Of a stretch of DNA of 64,000 nucleotides, positions 8,806 through 17,918 are shown piece by piece. Each line of letters begins with the position of its first letter. Position 1 is the stretch's first letter. The notes under the pieces were generated by a model. It was not told the DNA's origin. It ran no database searches and worked only from the letters and a program-made list of their open reading frames with translations. Source of the stretch: Allobosea sp. (GTDB lineage Bacteria > Pseudomonadota > Alphaproteobacteria > Rhizobiales > Kaistiaceae); the NCBI GenBank assembly GCA_017307955.1, contig JAFKFV010000009.1, forward strand, positions 62,001 through 126,000, given 5' to 3'. The translations under genes were made by a program, and so were the position numbers.

Positions 8806-9123
8806 ATGAACCGCTCTTTGGCCAATGCCATACTCCCGATGGTCACTATGATGGCCTTCGAGGTCGCCGCGCTGGCGCTCGCCGCGCAGGCCTGGTTCTA
8901 TGTCACCGTCGGCAGCACTGTCATCGTGACGCTCGGCGGCGTGCTCGAAGCCGCGGGCATCCCCGCGCCTCCCGCCGAATGGATGGATGGCAGCGTCTAC
9001 GACATGGTCTGGAACGAGCCGCTCGCCCTGATCGCCATTGTCGTCGGTCTCCTCGGCGCCACCTATGCCGGCATCGCCCGATACGAGCGGGCCGAGCGCG
9101 AAGGCAACTACGTCTATCCGTAG
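8806..9123 (+). CDS. Small hypothetical membrane protein (105 aa)
   Basis: AAGGAG ends 9 nt before the ATG at 8806 and decides the start; an ATG at 8797 sits directly against this site and is unlikely. Two hydrophobic segments (about 5-45, probably one or two helices, and about 75-92) flank a segment with AGIPAPPAEWMDGSVYD, so the protein is predicted to sit in the inner membrane. The C-terminus YERAEREGNYVYP is charged. No family recognised, and no operon partner. Confidence 0.65.
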   Translation: MNRSLANAILPMVTMMAFEVAALALAAQAWFYVTVGSTVIVTLGGVLEAAGIPAPPAEWMDGSVYDMVWNEPLALIAIVVGLLGATYAGIARYERAEREGNYVYP

Positions 9124-9237
9124 TCAGCGCCTGCGACGATGGCGCATAGGGCGATCTTCACTCTCCTTCCGACCTTCGCTTGCTAACGAGCGCACCAGCA
9201 GCCAACACTCGTCTCAAGTGAAACAGACGAGTCCCCC

Positions 9238-10077
9238 ATGTCGCGGCTGCTCCCCCCGGCCATACTGGCGTCCCTCATGCTCTCGACGATGGTTGCCGCG
9301 GCCGCGGCGCCAATCGTCGAGCCGCGGACGCCGCGGGCCCTTACAGAGGACGACACGGCCGAGGTGGTCGACTTCATCGTCGGCAATGCCGTGTTCGCTC
9401 TCTATCACCAGGCTGGCCATCTGCTCATCAACCGCTATGGCGCGCAGCCGAAGGGCATGTCGGAGGAGCGCGCGGCGGATTTCTTCGCGATCCTGACATT
9501 GCTCGAACCCCGGTCGGGGACCGGCGACCAGACGCTCGTCGACGCCATTGACAGCAGGAAGCTCGGCGGACCGGGCACGCTGTCGATCGTCGCCGATGAG
9601 GCCGGCCGCCGCAATCCGCATGCGCTCGACGAGCAGAGGACCGACGCGCTCATCTGCGACATGGTCGGCGCCGATCCGGACGGCTTCGCCGACATCGCCG
9701 ACGCGGCCGGGCTCGACCCCGCAGCGCGGCGGCTCTGCGGCGCGACCTGGAAGCGCGAGCAGGCTGCCTGGGCGGCGGCTGCCAAGGGCCTGCCGCCGGC
9801 GCCCGCGAAGCCGCAGACCTTCGCCGTCGCCTATGAAACGGCTGCGCCCGAGGACGAGACGGCCGCGACCATCCTCGAGGACAACGGCGTCCTCGAAGAA
9901 GTCGCCGACAGCCTTGCCCAGCGCTTCGCCTTCAAGAACCCGCCGACGCTCAGGGCGCGCAATTGCGGCATCGCCACCACGCGCTTCGACGTCGAAGCCA
10001 ATGAGCTGGTGCTCTGCTACGAGCTATCGACGCTTCATGCGGAAATGATCATGCGCGATATCGAGCGGCGCAACTGA
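9238..10077 (+). CDS. DUF4344-type metallopeptidase homologue with altered active-site motif
   Basis: 279 aa with a signal peptide ending around AAAA-PIVEP, so exported. VDFIVGNAVFALYHQAGHLLI, EERAADFFAILTLLE and the later DEQRTDALICDMVGADPDGF segment match the DUF4344 family of putative zinc metallopeptidases. The family motif is HExGH; here residues 57-61 are HQAGH, so the glutamate expected to activate water is Gln58. The two histidines remain, so metal may still bind, but normal peptidase chemistry is doubtful. No other gene is co-oriented closely enough to suggest a pathway. Confidence 0.8.
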   Translation: MSRLLPPAILASLMLSTMVAAAAAPIVEPRTPRALTEDDTAEVVDFIVGNAVFALYHQAGHLLINRYGAQPKGMSEERAADFFAILTLLEPRSGTGDQTLVDAIDSRKLGGPGTLSIVADEAGRRNPHALDEQRTDALICDMVGADPDGFADIADAAGLDPAARRLCGATWKREQAAWAAAAKGLPPAPAKPQTFAVAYETAAPEDETAATILEDNGVLEEVADSLAQRFAFKNPPTLRARNCGIATTRFDVEANELVLCYELSTLHAEMIMRDIERRN

Positions 10078-10130
10078 CAGAGCGACGTCTTCCCTTGCAT
10101 GGCCGGCTCCGGCACGGCAGATAGCCGCTC

Positions 10131-12026
10131 ATGCTTCACGTCAACGACCTCACTTATCGCATCGCCGGCCGCACGCTTCTGGAAGGCGCCAGCATCGCAT
10201 TGCCCGATGGCGTGAAGGCCGGCTTCGTCGGCCGAAACGGCGCCGGCAAGACGACGCTGTTCAAGCTGGTGACCGGCGACATCGCGCCCGAGAGCGGATC
10301 GATCGGGCTGCCGCGCGGCGTCCGCATTGGCCAGGTGGCGCAGGAAGCTCCCGGCACCGAACAGGCGCTGATCGATTTCGTGCTCGCCGCCGATACCGAG
10401 AGGCTCGCCCTCCTCGCCGAGGCCGAGCATGCCACCGACGCGCACCGGATCGCCGAGATCCAGATCCGCCTCGCCGATATCGGTGCACACGCCGCCGAGG
10501 CGCGGGCGGCGACGATCCTCTCCGGCCTCGGTTTCGACTCCGAAGCACAGAAGCGGCCCTGCTCGGCGTTTTCCGGCGGCTGGCGCATGCGCGTCGCCCT
10601 CGCCGCGGTTCTCTTCGCCGAACCGGACCTGCTGCTTCTCGACGAGCCGACCAACTATCTCGACCTCGAAGGCACGATGTGGCTGGAAAGCTATGTCGCG
10701 CGCTATCCGCATACCGTCTTCCTGATCAGCCATGACCGCGACCTGCTCAACCGGGCGGTCGACATGATCGTGCATCTCGATAACGGCAAGCTCGTCGCCT
10801 ATCGCGGCGGCTATGACAGCTTCGACCGCCAGCGCCGCGAGAAACAGGCGCTGCAGCAGAAGCAGATGAAGAAGCAGGAGGACCAGCGCAAGCACCTGCA
10901 GTCCTTCATCGACCGCTTCAAGGCGAAGGCCTCCAAGGCTCGCCAGGCGCAGTCGCGCATGAAGGCGCTGGAGAAGATGCAGCCGATCGCGGCTCTGATC
11001 GACGAGGAAGTGACGCCGTTCTCGTTCCCGCCGCCGACGCGCACGCTGGCGCCGCCGATCATCGCCATGGACAATGTCTCGGTCGGCTACGAGGCAGGCA
11101 AGCCGATCCTCAAACGGCTCGACCTTCGCATCGACACGGAGGACCGCATCGGTCTCCTCGGCGCGAACGGCAACGGCAAGTCGACGCTCGCCAAGCTCAT
11201 CGCCGGCAGGATGGAGCCGTTGTCCGGTGCGCTCCGGCGCGCCGACCGCATGGACATCGCCTTCTTCGCGCAGCACCAGCTCGACGATTTGAGGCCCGCC
11301 GACAGCGCCGTGCAGCATGTCCGGCCGCTGATGGGCGATGTCGGCGAGGCGCAGGTGCGGGCGCGTGTCGGCGCCATGGGCTTTCCGACGGCAAAGATGG
11401 ATACGCCAGCGCGGGAACTCTCGGGCGGCGAGCGGGCGCGGCTGCTGCTCGGCCTCGCCACCTTCCGCGGCACCAATCTGCTGATCCTCGACGAGCCGAC
11501 CAACCATCTCGACATTGACAGCCGCGAGGCGCTGGTCCAGGCGCTCAACGACTATCCCGGCGCCGTCATCCTGATCAGCCACGACCGGCACCTGATCGAG
11601 GCATCGGTCGACCGGCTGCTTCTGGTCGGCAATGGCGGCGTCAGCGATTTCGATGGCGACATGGACGATTATCGCCGCCTCATCGTCTCCGGCCCCGATG
11701 CCGGCGAAGCGAAACGAGACGAAGAGGGCGAGCGCGGCCCCTCAGCGCAGGAGCGGAGGCGCGAGGCCGCCGAACGGCGCGCCGCGCTCGCGCCGCTCAG
11801 GAAGAAGATCAAGGATTCCGAATCCTTGATCGAGAAGCTTCAGAAAGAGATTCAGAAGCTGGATGGCGCGCTCGCCGACGGCGACCTCTATGTGAAGGAT
11901 GCTGCGCGCGCCACGAAGCTCGCCCGCGACCGCTCCGAAGCCGCCCGCCGCCTCGAAGCGGCCGAGGAGAACTGGCTGGAGATGTCGGCCGAATACGAGG
12001 CAGCCAATGTCGATCCGGCCGCGTGA
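10131..12026 (+). CDS. ABC-F family ATPase (Uup/EttA-type)
   Basis: 631 aa soluble protein with two ABC domains and no membrane segment. Domain 1: Walker A GRNGAGKTTL (about 35-43), signature FSGGWRMR, Walker B LLLLDEPTNYLD. Domain 2: Walker A GANGNGKSTL, signature LSGGERARLLLG, Walker B LLILDEPTNHLD. A charged linker (KQALQQKQMKKQEDQRKH) joins them, and a C-terminal coiled coil (about 560-625) resembles that of Uup. ABC-F proteins act on the ribosome or in replication-related processes. The C-terminal extension favours a Uup-like member over EttA, though the assignment is not certain. Confidence 0.92.
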   Translation: MLHVNDLTYRIAGRTLLEGASIALPDGVKAGFVGRNGAGKTTLFKLVTGDIAPESGSIGLPRGVRIGQVAQEAPGTEQALIDFVLAADTERLALLAEAEHATDAHRIAEIQIRLADIGAHAAEARAATILSGLGFDSEAQKRPCSAFSGGWRMRVALAAVLFAEPDLLLLDEPTNYLDLEGTMWLESYVARYPHTVFLISHDRDLLNRAVDMIVHLDNGKLVAYRGGYDSFDRQRREKQALQQKQMKKQEDQRKHLQSFIDRFKAKASKARQAQSRMKALEKMQPIAALIDEEVTPFSFPPPTRTLAPPIIAMDNVSVGYEAGKPILKRLDLRIDTEDRIGLLGANGNGKSTLAKLIAGRMEPLSGALRRADRMDIAFFAQHQLDDLRPADSAVQHVRPLMGDVGEAQVRARVGAMGFPTAKMDTPARELSGGERARLLLGLATFRGTNLLILDEPTNHLDIDSREALVQALNDYPGAVILISHDRHLIEASVDRLLLVGNGGVSDFDGDMDDYRRLIVSGPDAGEAKRDEEGERGPSAQERRREAAERRAALAPLRKKIKDSESLIEKLQKEIQKLDGALADGDLYVKDAARATKLARDRSEAARRLEAAEENWLEMSAEYEAANVDPAA

Positions 12027-12209
12027 GCAAGGCAATCCCGGTGTCATCACGGCGCCGTCGATGGCGCCAATGATCAAAGGTGGCGTTCGGCTGACGATCA
12101 CGCGTCCGACGGGCGATTGCGGTCTTTTCGAGCGGCGTGTCGCCGCCTAGTAGGAAGCGGCGCAACCTTCTTGGCGGCAGAACCGGTCGAGGCAAGGCGA
12201 GGAATAGTC

Positions 12210-13355
12210 ATGAGCGAGCACGCCGCCCTGCCGCAGTCGGCCGCACGACGCCGGACGGGCCTCATCGTCAAGCTGGGCTTCCCGCCGCTGGCGCTCGCGC
12301 TCGCGTTGCTCCTTCATGCCAGCCACACCGAGATCGGCTCGCTCCCGGCGGGACTCGCGATCGGCTTTCCGCTTTTCATCATCGCCATCATGGTGGTGAC
12401 CGTCTTTGTCGTTCTCCGCCATGCCGAAGCGGTGGCGCACCGGGTGGGCGAGCCTTTCGGCACGCTCGTCCTCACCATCGCGGTCACGGCGATCGAGGCA
12501 TCGGTCATCGTCTCGATGATGCTGCATGGGACCAACAATCCGACGCTGGCGCGCGAGTCGGTGTTCTCGACGGTGATGATCGTCTGCGCCGGCGTCGTCG
12601 GCATCTGCCTGACGATCGGCGGGCTGCGGCACCGCGAGCAGGACCTGAAGCGGCAGGGGACGAGCGCGCTCCTCGCAGTGGTCCTCGCGCTCTCGATGCT
12701 GACGCTCGTGCTGCCGGACTATACGCTCGCCGCTCCGGTCGGCAATTTCTCCGCCGTCCAGCTCGCTTTCGTCAGCCTCCTGTGCCTGCTGCTGTATGGC
12801 AGCTTCCTCTTCGCCCAGATGACGCGCCATCGCGAAGACTTCCTCGACAAGGTCACGACGGCGGAGCATGGCGGTCACGCCCATCAGGGCGCGCCGTCCA
12901 GCCTCGTCGTCAGCCTCGCGATGCTGGGCGTCGGGTTGCTCGGCATCGTGCTGCTCGCCGAATATGTCGCGGCCGGTATCGAGCAGGGCCTTGCCGCATT
13001 GGAAGTGCCGCAGGCGGATGCGGTGGTCGGCGCGTTCATCGCGACGCTCGTGCTGCTTCCCGAATCGATTGCGGCGATCAAGGCGTCGTATCGGAACGAG
13101 TTGCAGCGCAGCCTCAACATCGCGCTCGGCTCGGCCTGCGCCACCATCGGGCTCACGGTGCCGGTCGTGGCAATCGCCAGCCTCGTGACCGGCCGCGGCG
13201 TCACGCTCGGCCTTGCCCAGGGCGACATTGTCCTGCTCGCGGTCGCGCTGATCGTCAGCATGGTCAGCTTCGGCACCGGACGGACAAACGCGCTGACCGG
13301 CGGCGTCCATCTCGTGATCTTCGTCGCCTATCTGCTGCTGATCGCCGTTCCCTGA
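12210..13355 (+). CDS. Calcium/sodium:proton antiporter, ChaA-type
   Basis: 381 aa inner-membrane protein with about eleven hydrophobic segments, belonging to the cation/Ca exchanger superfamily. The two inverted repeats carry acidic motifs: LTIAVTAIEASVIVSMM in the first half and FIATLVLLPESIAAIKAS in the second, where the glutamates bind cation. This matches ChaA and rhizobial y4hA-like transporters, which export Ca2+, Na+ or K+ in exchange for protons. GAGG precedes the ATG at 12210. It ends 4 nt before the convergent holC. Confidence 0.88.
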   Translation: MSEHAALPQSAARRRTGLIVKLGFPPLALALALLLHASHTEIGSLPAGLAIGFPLFIIAIMVVTVFVVLRHAEAVAHRVGEPFGTLVLTIAVTAIEASVIVSMMLHGTNNPTLARESVFSTVMIVCAGVVGICLTIGGLRHREQDLKRQGTSALLAVVLALSMLTLVLPDYTLAAPVGNFSAVQLAFVSLLCLLLYGSFLFAQMTRHREDFLDKVTTAEHGGHAHQGAPSSLVVSLAMLGVGLLGIVLLAEYVAAGIEQGLAALEVPQADAVVGAFIATLVLLPESIAAIKASYRNELQRSLNIALGSACATIGLTVPVVAIASLVTGRGVTLGLAQGDIVLLAVALIVSMVSFGTGRTNALTGGVHLVIFVAYLLLIAVP

Positions 13356-13359
13356 AGCC

Positions 13360-13809
13360 TCAGGCGCGCTTTTCCCAGCGGCCGCTGGCGCCCTGCTGCC
13401 AGTAAGTGGCGGCGTGGCCTTCTGTCTTCGCCCGCCGCCAGTCCTGGCGCGCCTTCTCGATCGCATCCGGATCGCTGCCGTCGAAGATCAGAACGACGCG
13501 GTCGAACGGCGTCGCCGCGCCGAGCGGCGCGCCATCTACGGCGAAGCGGACGGTGGCGCCGTTCGGATTGGCGCCGTCGGTCGAAAGCACGATCGGGTGC
13601 AGCGGCGCGTTGGCGTCGCTGGCGAGGCCATGCGGCAGGAAGGATTCCTCCCGCCAGGTCCACAGCATCGCGTCGAGCGCCTCGACCCGCTCCCGCGAGC
13701 CGGCCTCGACGACCACCTTCCAGCCGCGTTCGAGACACTTCTCGAGCAGCGGCGGCAGCACCGCATCGAGCGGCTGCCTTTCGAGGTGGTAGAACAGCAC
13801 CTCGCTCAT
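13360..13809 (-). CDS. holC: DNA polymerase III subunit chi
   Basis: 149 aa. Chi links the clamp loader to single-strand binding protein during replication. The start VLFYHLERQPLDAVLPPLLEKCLERGW, the conserved LWTWREESFLPHGL and the closing segment EGHAATYWQQ are typical of alphaproteobacterial HolC. Lies 10 nt downstream of pepA on the same strand; a pepA-holC pair is common in proteobacteria. Confidence 0.93.
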   Translation of the reverse strand: MSEVLFYHLERQPLDAVLPPLLEKCLERGWKVVVEAGSRERVEALDAMLWTWREESFLPHGLASDANAPLHPIVLSTDGANPNGATVRFAVDGAPLGAATPFDRVVLIFDGSDPDAIEKARQDWRRAKTEGHAATYWQQGASGRWEKRA

Positions 13810-13819
13810 GGCGCCGCGC

Positions 13820-15340
13820 TCAGCCCTCGTGATTGTCGGCGACGAAGCGGTCGAGCAGCCGGACGCCCCAGCCCGACGCCCAGGACCGGTTGGTCTCGGA
13901 CTGCGGCGAGCCCATGGCCGTGCCGGCGATGTCTAGATGCGCCCAGGGCGTGCCGTCCTTCACGAAGCGCTTCAGGAACTGCGCTGCGGTCACCGAGCCG
14001 CCGTCGCGGCCGCCGGTGTTCTTGATGTCGGCGAATTTCGATTCGATCTGCTTGTCGTAGGCGGGGCCGAGCGGCATGCGCCATACCTTCTCGCCCGTCG
14101 CCAGGCCGGCCGCCAGAAGCTGGCCGGCGAGCGCGTCGTCGCTGGCGAAGAGGCCGGCATGGTCGTGGCCGAGCGCGACGATGATCGCGCCCGTCAGCGT
14201 TGCGAGATCCACGATGAGGCTCGGCTCATAGGTCTTCTGCACGTACCAGAGCGCATCGGCGAGCACGAGCCGGCCCTCCGCGTCGGTATTGATGATCTCG
14301 ATCGTCGTTCCCGAGGCCGCCTCGACGATGTCGCCCGGACGCTGCGCATTGCCGTCCGGCATGTTCTCGACGAGGCCGATGATGCCGACGACATTCGCCC
14401 TGGCCTTGCGGCTCGCCAGCGCATGCATGAGCCCGACGACCGCGGCCGCGCCGCCCATGTCGCCCTTCATGTCTTCCATGCCGCCGGCCGGTTTGATCGA
14501 AATGCCGCCGGTATCGAACACGACGCCCTTGCCGACGAAGGCGATCGGCTTCGACGCCGCGCCGTCGCCGGCCTTGCCGTCCTTCAGCCCGTTCCAGTGC
14601 ATCGCCACCAGCCGCGGCGGCCGCACGGAGCCCTGCGCGACGCCGAGCAGCGCTCGCATGCCGAGCTTCTTCATCTGCTTCTCGGTCAGCACCTCGATGG
14701 TGACACCGAGATCGGCCAGCGCCTCGGCCTTGGCCGCGAATTCCAGCGTGCCGAGCACATTGGCCGGCTCGTTGACGAGATCGCGGGCGAGGACGACGCC
14801 CCCGGCCACTGCCGCCCGCGCCGGCCAGAGCTTCTTCGCCTTGCCGGCTCCCGGGCCGACGATGGCGAGCGACGGCGCCGCCTTGGTCGCCGAATCATCG
14901 TCCTTCGGGCGGCTGCGATAGCGGTCGAAGGCATAGGCGCGCAGGCTCGCGCCAAGACCGATCTCGGTAAACTCGGCCGGCGACACATCGACGCCGTCCG
15001 GCCGCTCCGCGAGAAGCGTCGCCGCCTCGCCCTTCCGGAGCGCACCCATGATCGTGCCACCGAGGCGCGACCAGTCGAGTTCCTTGAGGTCCCCGGCCTT
15101 GCCGAGGCCGACCACGACCAGCCGAGCGGCGCCGACGCCCGCCGGCGCCAGGAGATCGAGCGTTCCGAGAAGCTTGCCCTTGTAATCGGCGGCGGCGGCG
15201 GCGCGCGCGACGAGATCGGCGATGCCGAGCCCGGTTGCGGCCGCGCCGAGGGCGAGCGTCTGGTCCGTCAGCACGACGAGCGTTCCGCCCTCGGCGGCGG
15301 GAAGGGATTTCGAGAATGTGATCGAGGGGCGGCTGGACAT
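13820..15340 (-). CDS. pepA: Leucyl aminopeptidase (M17)
   Basis: 506 aa cytosolic di-zinc aminopeptidase that removes N-terminal residues and also acts as a DNA-binding factor in some bacteria. The M17 signature [10 protein letters not shown] is at 351-360. [22 protein letters not shown] (from Lys271) carries the metal and catalytic residues, and the N-terminal macro-like domain precedes it. Forms a likely operon with holC. The 286-nt gap upstream separates it from lptF, transcribed the other way, and should hold both promoters; I could not pick out a convincing promoter there. Confidence 0.96.
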   Translation of the reverse strand: MSSRPSITFSKSLPAAEGGTLVVLTDQTLALGAAATGLGIADLVARAAAAADYKGKLLGTLDLLAPAGVGAARLVVVGLGKAGDLKELDWSRLGGTIMGALRKGEAATLLAERPDGVDVSPAEFTEIGLGASLRAYAFDRYRSRPKDDDSATKAAPSLAIVGPGAGKAKKLWPARAAVAGGVVLARDLVNEPANVLGTLEFAAKAEALADLGVTIEVLTEKQMKKLGMRALLGVAQGSVRPPRLVAMHWNGLKDGKAGDGAASKPIAFVGKGVVFDTGGISIKPAGGMEDMKGDMGGAAAVVGLMHALASRKARANVVGIIGLVENMPDGNAQRPGDIVEAASGTTIEIINTDAEGRLVLADALWYVQKTYEPSLIVDLATLTGAIIVALGHDHAGLFASDDALAGQLLAAGLATGEKVWRMPLGPAYDKQIESKFADIKNTGGRDGGSVTAAQFLKRFVKDGTPWAHLDIAGTAMGSPQSETNRSWASGWGVRLLDRFVADNHEG

Positions 15341-15626
15341 GCGGCGGGGCTTTCGCGAAGGCAGGGCGTCGCGGCAACACTTCGCCGCGCGATGAAGCCG
15401 GCACTTTGGCGCCGCGGCCGGCTCTCTGGCAAGAGCAGGCGGTTCAGGCTAGACGTTTACCTTTCGCTAAGGATGTTCCTTGTCCGATCATTTACCGCGA
15501 TGGTTCAGGCATGAGGATGATGGCAGGCGCGCCTATCGGGACCGGTTGCAATCCGGCTCAATTCCGCCGCGCTTCGCTCGATAGTGCGACCGTAAACCGT
15601 CCGGGACCGGAACGATCGATGCTGGA

Positions 15627-16799
15627 ATGACGCTGATCGGGCGATACATCTTCAAGCGGATGCTGGCGGCGGCGATGCTCAGCCTCGGCGGCCTCGCGGG
15701 CACCGTCTGGCTCAGCCAGGCGCTGCGCGAGCTCAACCTCGTCACGACGCAGGGCCAGAGCTTCGTCACCTTCGCGCAGGTCTCGGCGCTGATCTTCCCG
15801 GGGCTCCTGCTCATCGTCTGCCCGGTAGGCGTCCTCATCGGCGTCATCTACACGCTGAACCAGCTCAACGCCGATTCCGAGCTCGTCATCATCAATGCGA
15901 GCGGCGCCTCGCCGGTAACGCTGCTGAAGCCCGCGCTGCTTCTCGGCGCCATCGGCATGGTACTCGTCGGCACGATGTCGCTCTATCTCGTGCCGCGCTC
16001 GCTGCAGGCGGCGCGCGAGATGATCACCAACATCAACAGCGACTTCGTCTCCTCCTTCATCCAGGAAGGCACCTTCGTCCAGCTCGGCAACGACCTCGTC
16101 TTCCATATCCGCGACCGCAAGCCGGACGGCGTTCTGGAAGGGATCTTCATCCAGGACGAGCGCGACAAGACGCAGAGCACGGTCTATGTCGCCGGACAGG
16201 GCATTATCCTCAAGAACCCGCTCGGCACCTTCCTCGTGATGCGCAACGGCACGATCCAGCAGCGCTCTGTCGAGAAGGGCTCGATGTCGATCATCCAGTT
16301 CGAATCCTACGCCTTCGATATGTCGACCTTCGGCGGCGGCGGGGCCTTGCCGGCCTACAACGCCGCGGAGCGCAGCACGGCTTATCTGCTGTCGCCCGAC
16401 GTGAACGACGAGGAATATCAGAAGCGCCCCGGCGCCTTCACGGCGGAGCTGCACGACCGCCTCTCCTCCCCGCTCTATACGCTGCTCTTCGCCCTCCTCC
16501 CCGTCATGGCGCTCGGCCAGGCGCAAACGACGCGTCAGGGACGCGGGGTCCTGATTCTCTCGACCGTGCTGCTCGCGACCGGCATCCGGGTCGGCGGCCT
16601 CATCGTGGCGGGCATCGCCGCGAACAACGTGCTCCTGGTGCCGCTGCTCTACGTCATTCCGCTCGGCTCGATCCTGATTGCCCTGTTCGCGACGCTGAAG
16701 GGCTACCGCTTCGCGGCCTCGGAGGGCATCGGCTCTGCGGTGACTGAGCTGGCGCAGCGCCTCATGCCGCGGCGCCAGGCCGCCGGCGGGCGGGCGTGA
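15627..16799 (+). CDS. lptF: LPS export ABC transporter permease LptF
   Basis: 390 aa. LptF with LptG and the LptB ATPase extracts lipopolysaccharide from the inner membrane. The protein shows the YjgP/YjgQ layout: N-terminal helices (IGRYIFKRMLAAAMLSL; SALIFPGLLLIVCPVGVLIGVIY), a large periplasmic beta-jellyroll-like region (about 130-270), and three C-terminal helices. The start at 15627 gives MTLIGRYIFKR, as usual. lptG follows after 15 nt, then lptD; lptB and lptA are not in this window. Confidence 0.95.
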   Translation: MTLIGRYIFKRMLAAAMLSLGGLAGTVWLSQALRELNLVTTQGQSFVTFAQVSALIFPGLLLIVCPVGVLIGVIYTLNQLNADSELVIINASGASPVTLLKPALLLGAIGMVLVGTMSLYLVPRSLQAAREMITNINSDFVSSFIQEGTFVQLGNDLVFHIRDRKPDGVLEGIFIQDERDKTQSTVYVAGQGIILKNPLGTFLVMRNGTIQQRSVEKGSMSIIQFESYAFDMSTFGGGGALPAYNAAERSTAYLLSPDVNDEEYQKRPGAFTAELHDRLSSPLYTLLFALLPVMALGQAQTTRQGRGVLILSTVLLATGIRVGGLIVAGIAANNVLLVPLLYVIPLGSILIALFATLKGYRFAASEGIGSAVTELAQRLMPRRQAAGGRA

Positions 16800-16814
16800 C
16801 GCGATGGTGACGCC

Positions 16815-17918
16815 GTGACCAGCAACCACACGCTCGCGCTCTACTTTGCCCGGCGCTTCGCCAAGATGGCGCTCGTCATCTTCCTCGTCGTGTTCGTGCT
16901 CATCGCCTTCATCGACTATCTCGAGCTGGCGCGGCGCGCTGTGCAGAGGTCCAATTTCGATGCGCTGATCTATCTCGCCGTCTCGCTGACGCGCGTGCCG
17001 ACCGTTGTCGAGCGCGCCCTGCCCTTCACGGTACTCTTCGCGGCGATGGCGAGTTTCGTCCTCGCCAACCGCCAGCTCGAACTGGTGGTGGCGCGCGCCT
17101 CGGGCGTCTCGGCCTGGGGCTTCGTGCTGCCGGCGGCGCTGGTCGCGCTCCTCTTCGGCATCTTCGCGACGACGGTGTTCAATCCGGCTGCGACCGCGCT
17201 CAAGGAAGAATCGATCGCCATCCTCAACCGCGTCGGCGACGGACCGCTGACGCTCGAGGGCGCGACCAACCAGCAGAACAAGCCGATCTGGATCCGACAA
17301 TCGGGGCCGGACGGCAATTCGATTCTCGGCGCCAAGAACAGCTACAATCGCGGCCTGTCGCTTTCCGGCGTCTCCGCCTTCGTGTTCGGCGAGACCGGCG
17401 CCCTCGACCACCGCATCGACGCCCGCACTGCACAATATTCCGGTGGAGAGTGGATCTTCAGCAACGGTACGATCACCCGGTCCGGGGCCGTGCCGGAGAC
17501 CTTCGAAGAAACCCGGCTCGCCACCGATCTCGGGCCGACCCAAGTGTCGCAGCAGCTCGCCGACCCGCAGACGCTCTCCTTCTGGTCGCTGCCGCAATTC
17601 ATTGATATTTCTGAGAAAGCCGGCGTTCCGAGCAGCGGCTACGAGATGCGTTTCCAGTCGCTTCTCGCTCAACCGCTCCTGTTCATGGCCATGGTTCTCG
17701 TCGCCGCCACCGTGTCGCTCCGCTTCTCCCGATCGCGTGATCTGGGGCAGGTGATTCTGACTGGCGTGGTCGTGGGCTTCGTGCTTTATGTCGTCACTGA
17801 ACTGGCGATCGGCCTCGGTAGAAGCGGGGTCGTTGCACCGGTGATCGCGGCATGGTTTCCTTCCATCGTTGCGTCGCTGGCGAGTGTCACCGTGTTGTTG
17901 TATCGGGAGGACGGATGA
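16815..17918 (+). CDS. lptG: LPS export ABC transporter permease LptG
   Basis: 367 aa with a GTG start. Same architecture as LptF: N-terminal membrane helices (LALYFARRFAKMALVIFLVVFVLIAFIDYLE), a periplasmic domain with the insert around 180-260, and C-terminal helices ending SLASVTVLLYREDG. Partner of LptF in the inner-membrane LPS extractor. Its stop codon overlaps the lptD start (ATGA), indicating coupled translation of the LPS export and assembly genes. Confidence 0.95.
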   Translation: MTSNHTLALYFARRFAKMALVIFLVVFVLIAFIDYLELARRAVQRSNFDALIYLAVSLTRVPTVVERALPFTVLFAAMASFVLANRQLELVVARASGVSAWGFVLPAALVALLFGIFATTVFNPAATALKEESIAILNRVGDGPLTLEGATNQQNKPIWIRQSGPDGNSILGAKNSYNRGLSLSGVSAFVFGETGALDHRIDARTAQYSGGEWIFSNGTITRSGAVPETFEETRLATDLGPTQVSQQLADPQTLSFWSLPQFIDISEKAGVPSSGYEMRFQSLLAQPLLFMAMVLVAATVSLRFSRSRDLGQVILTGVVVGFVLYVVTELAIGLGRSGVVAPVIAAWFPSIVASLASVTVLLYREDG

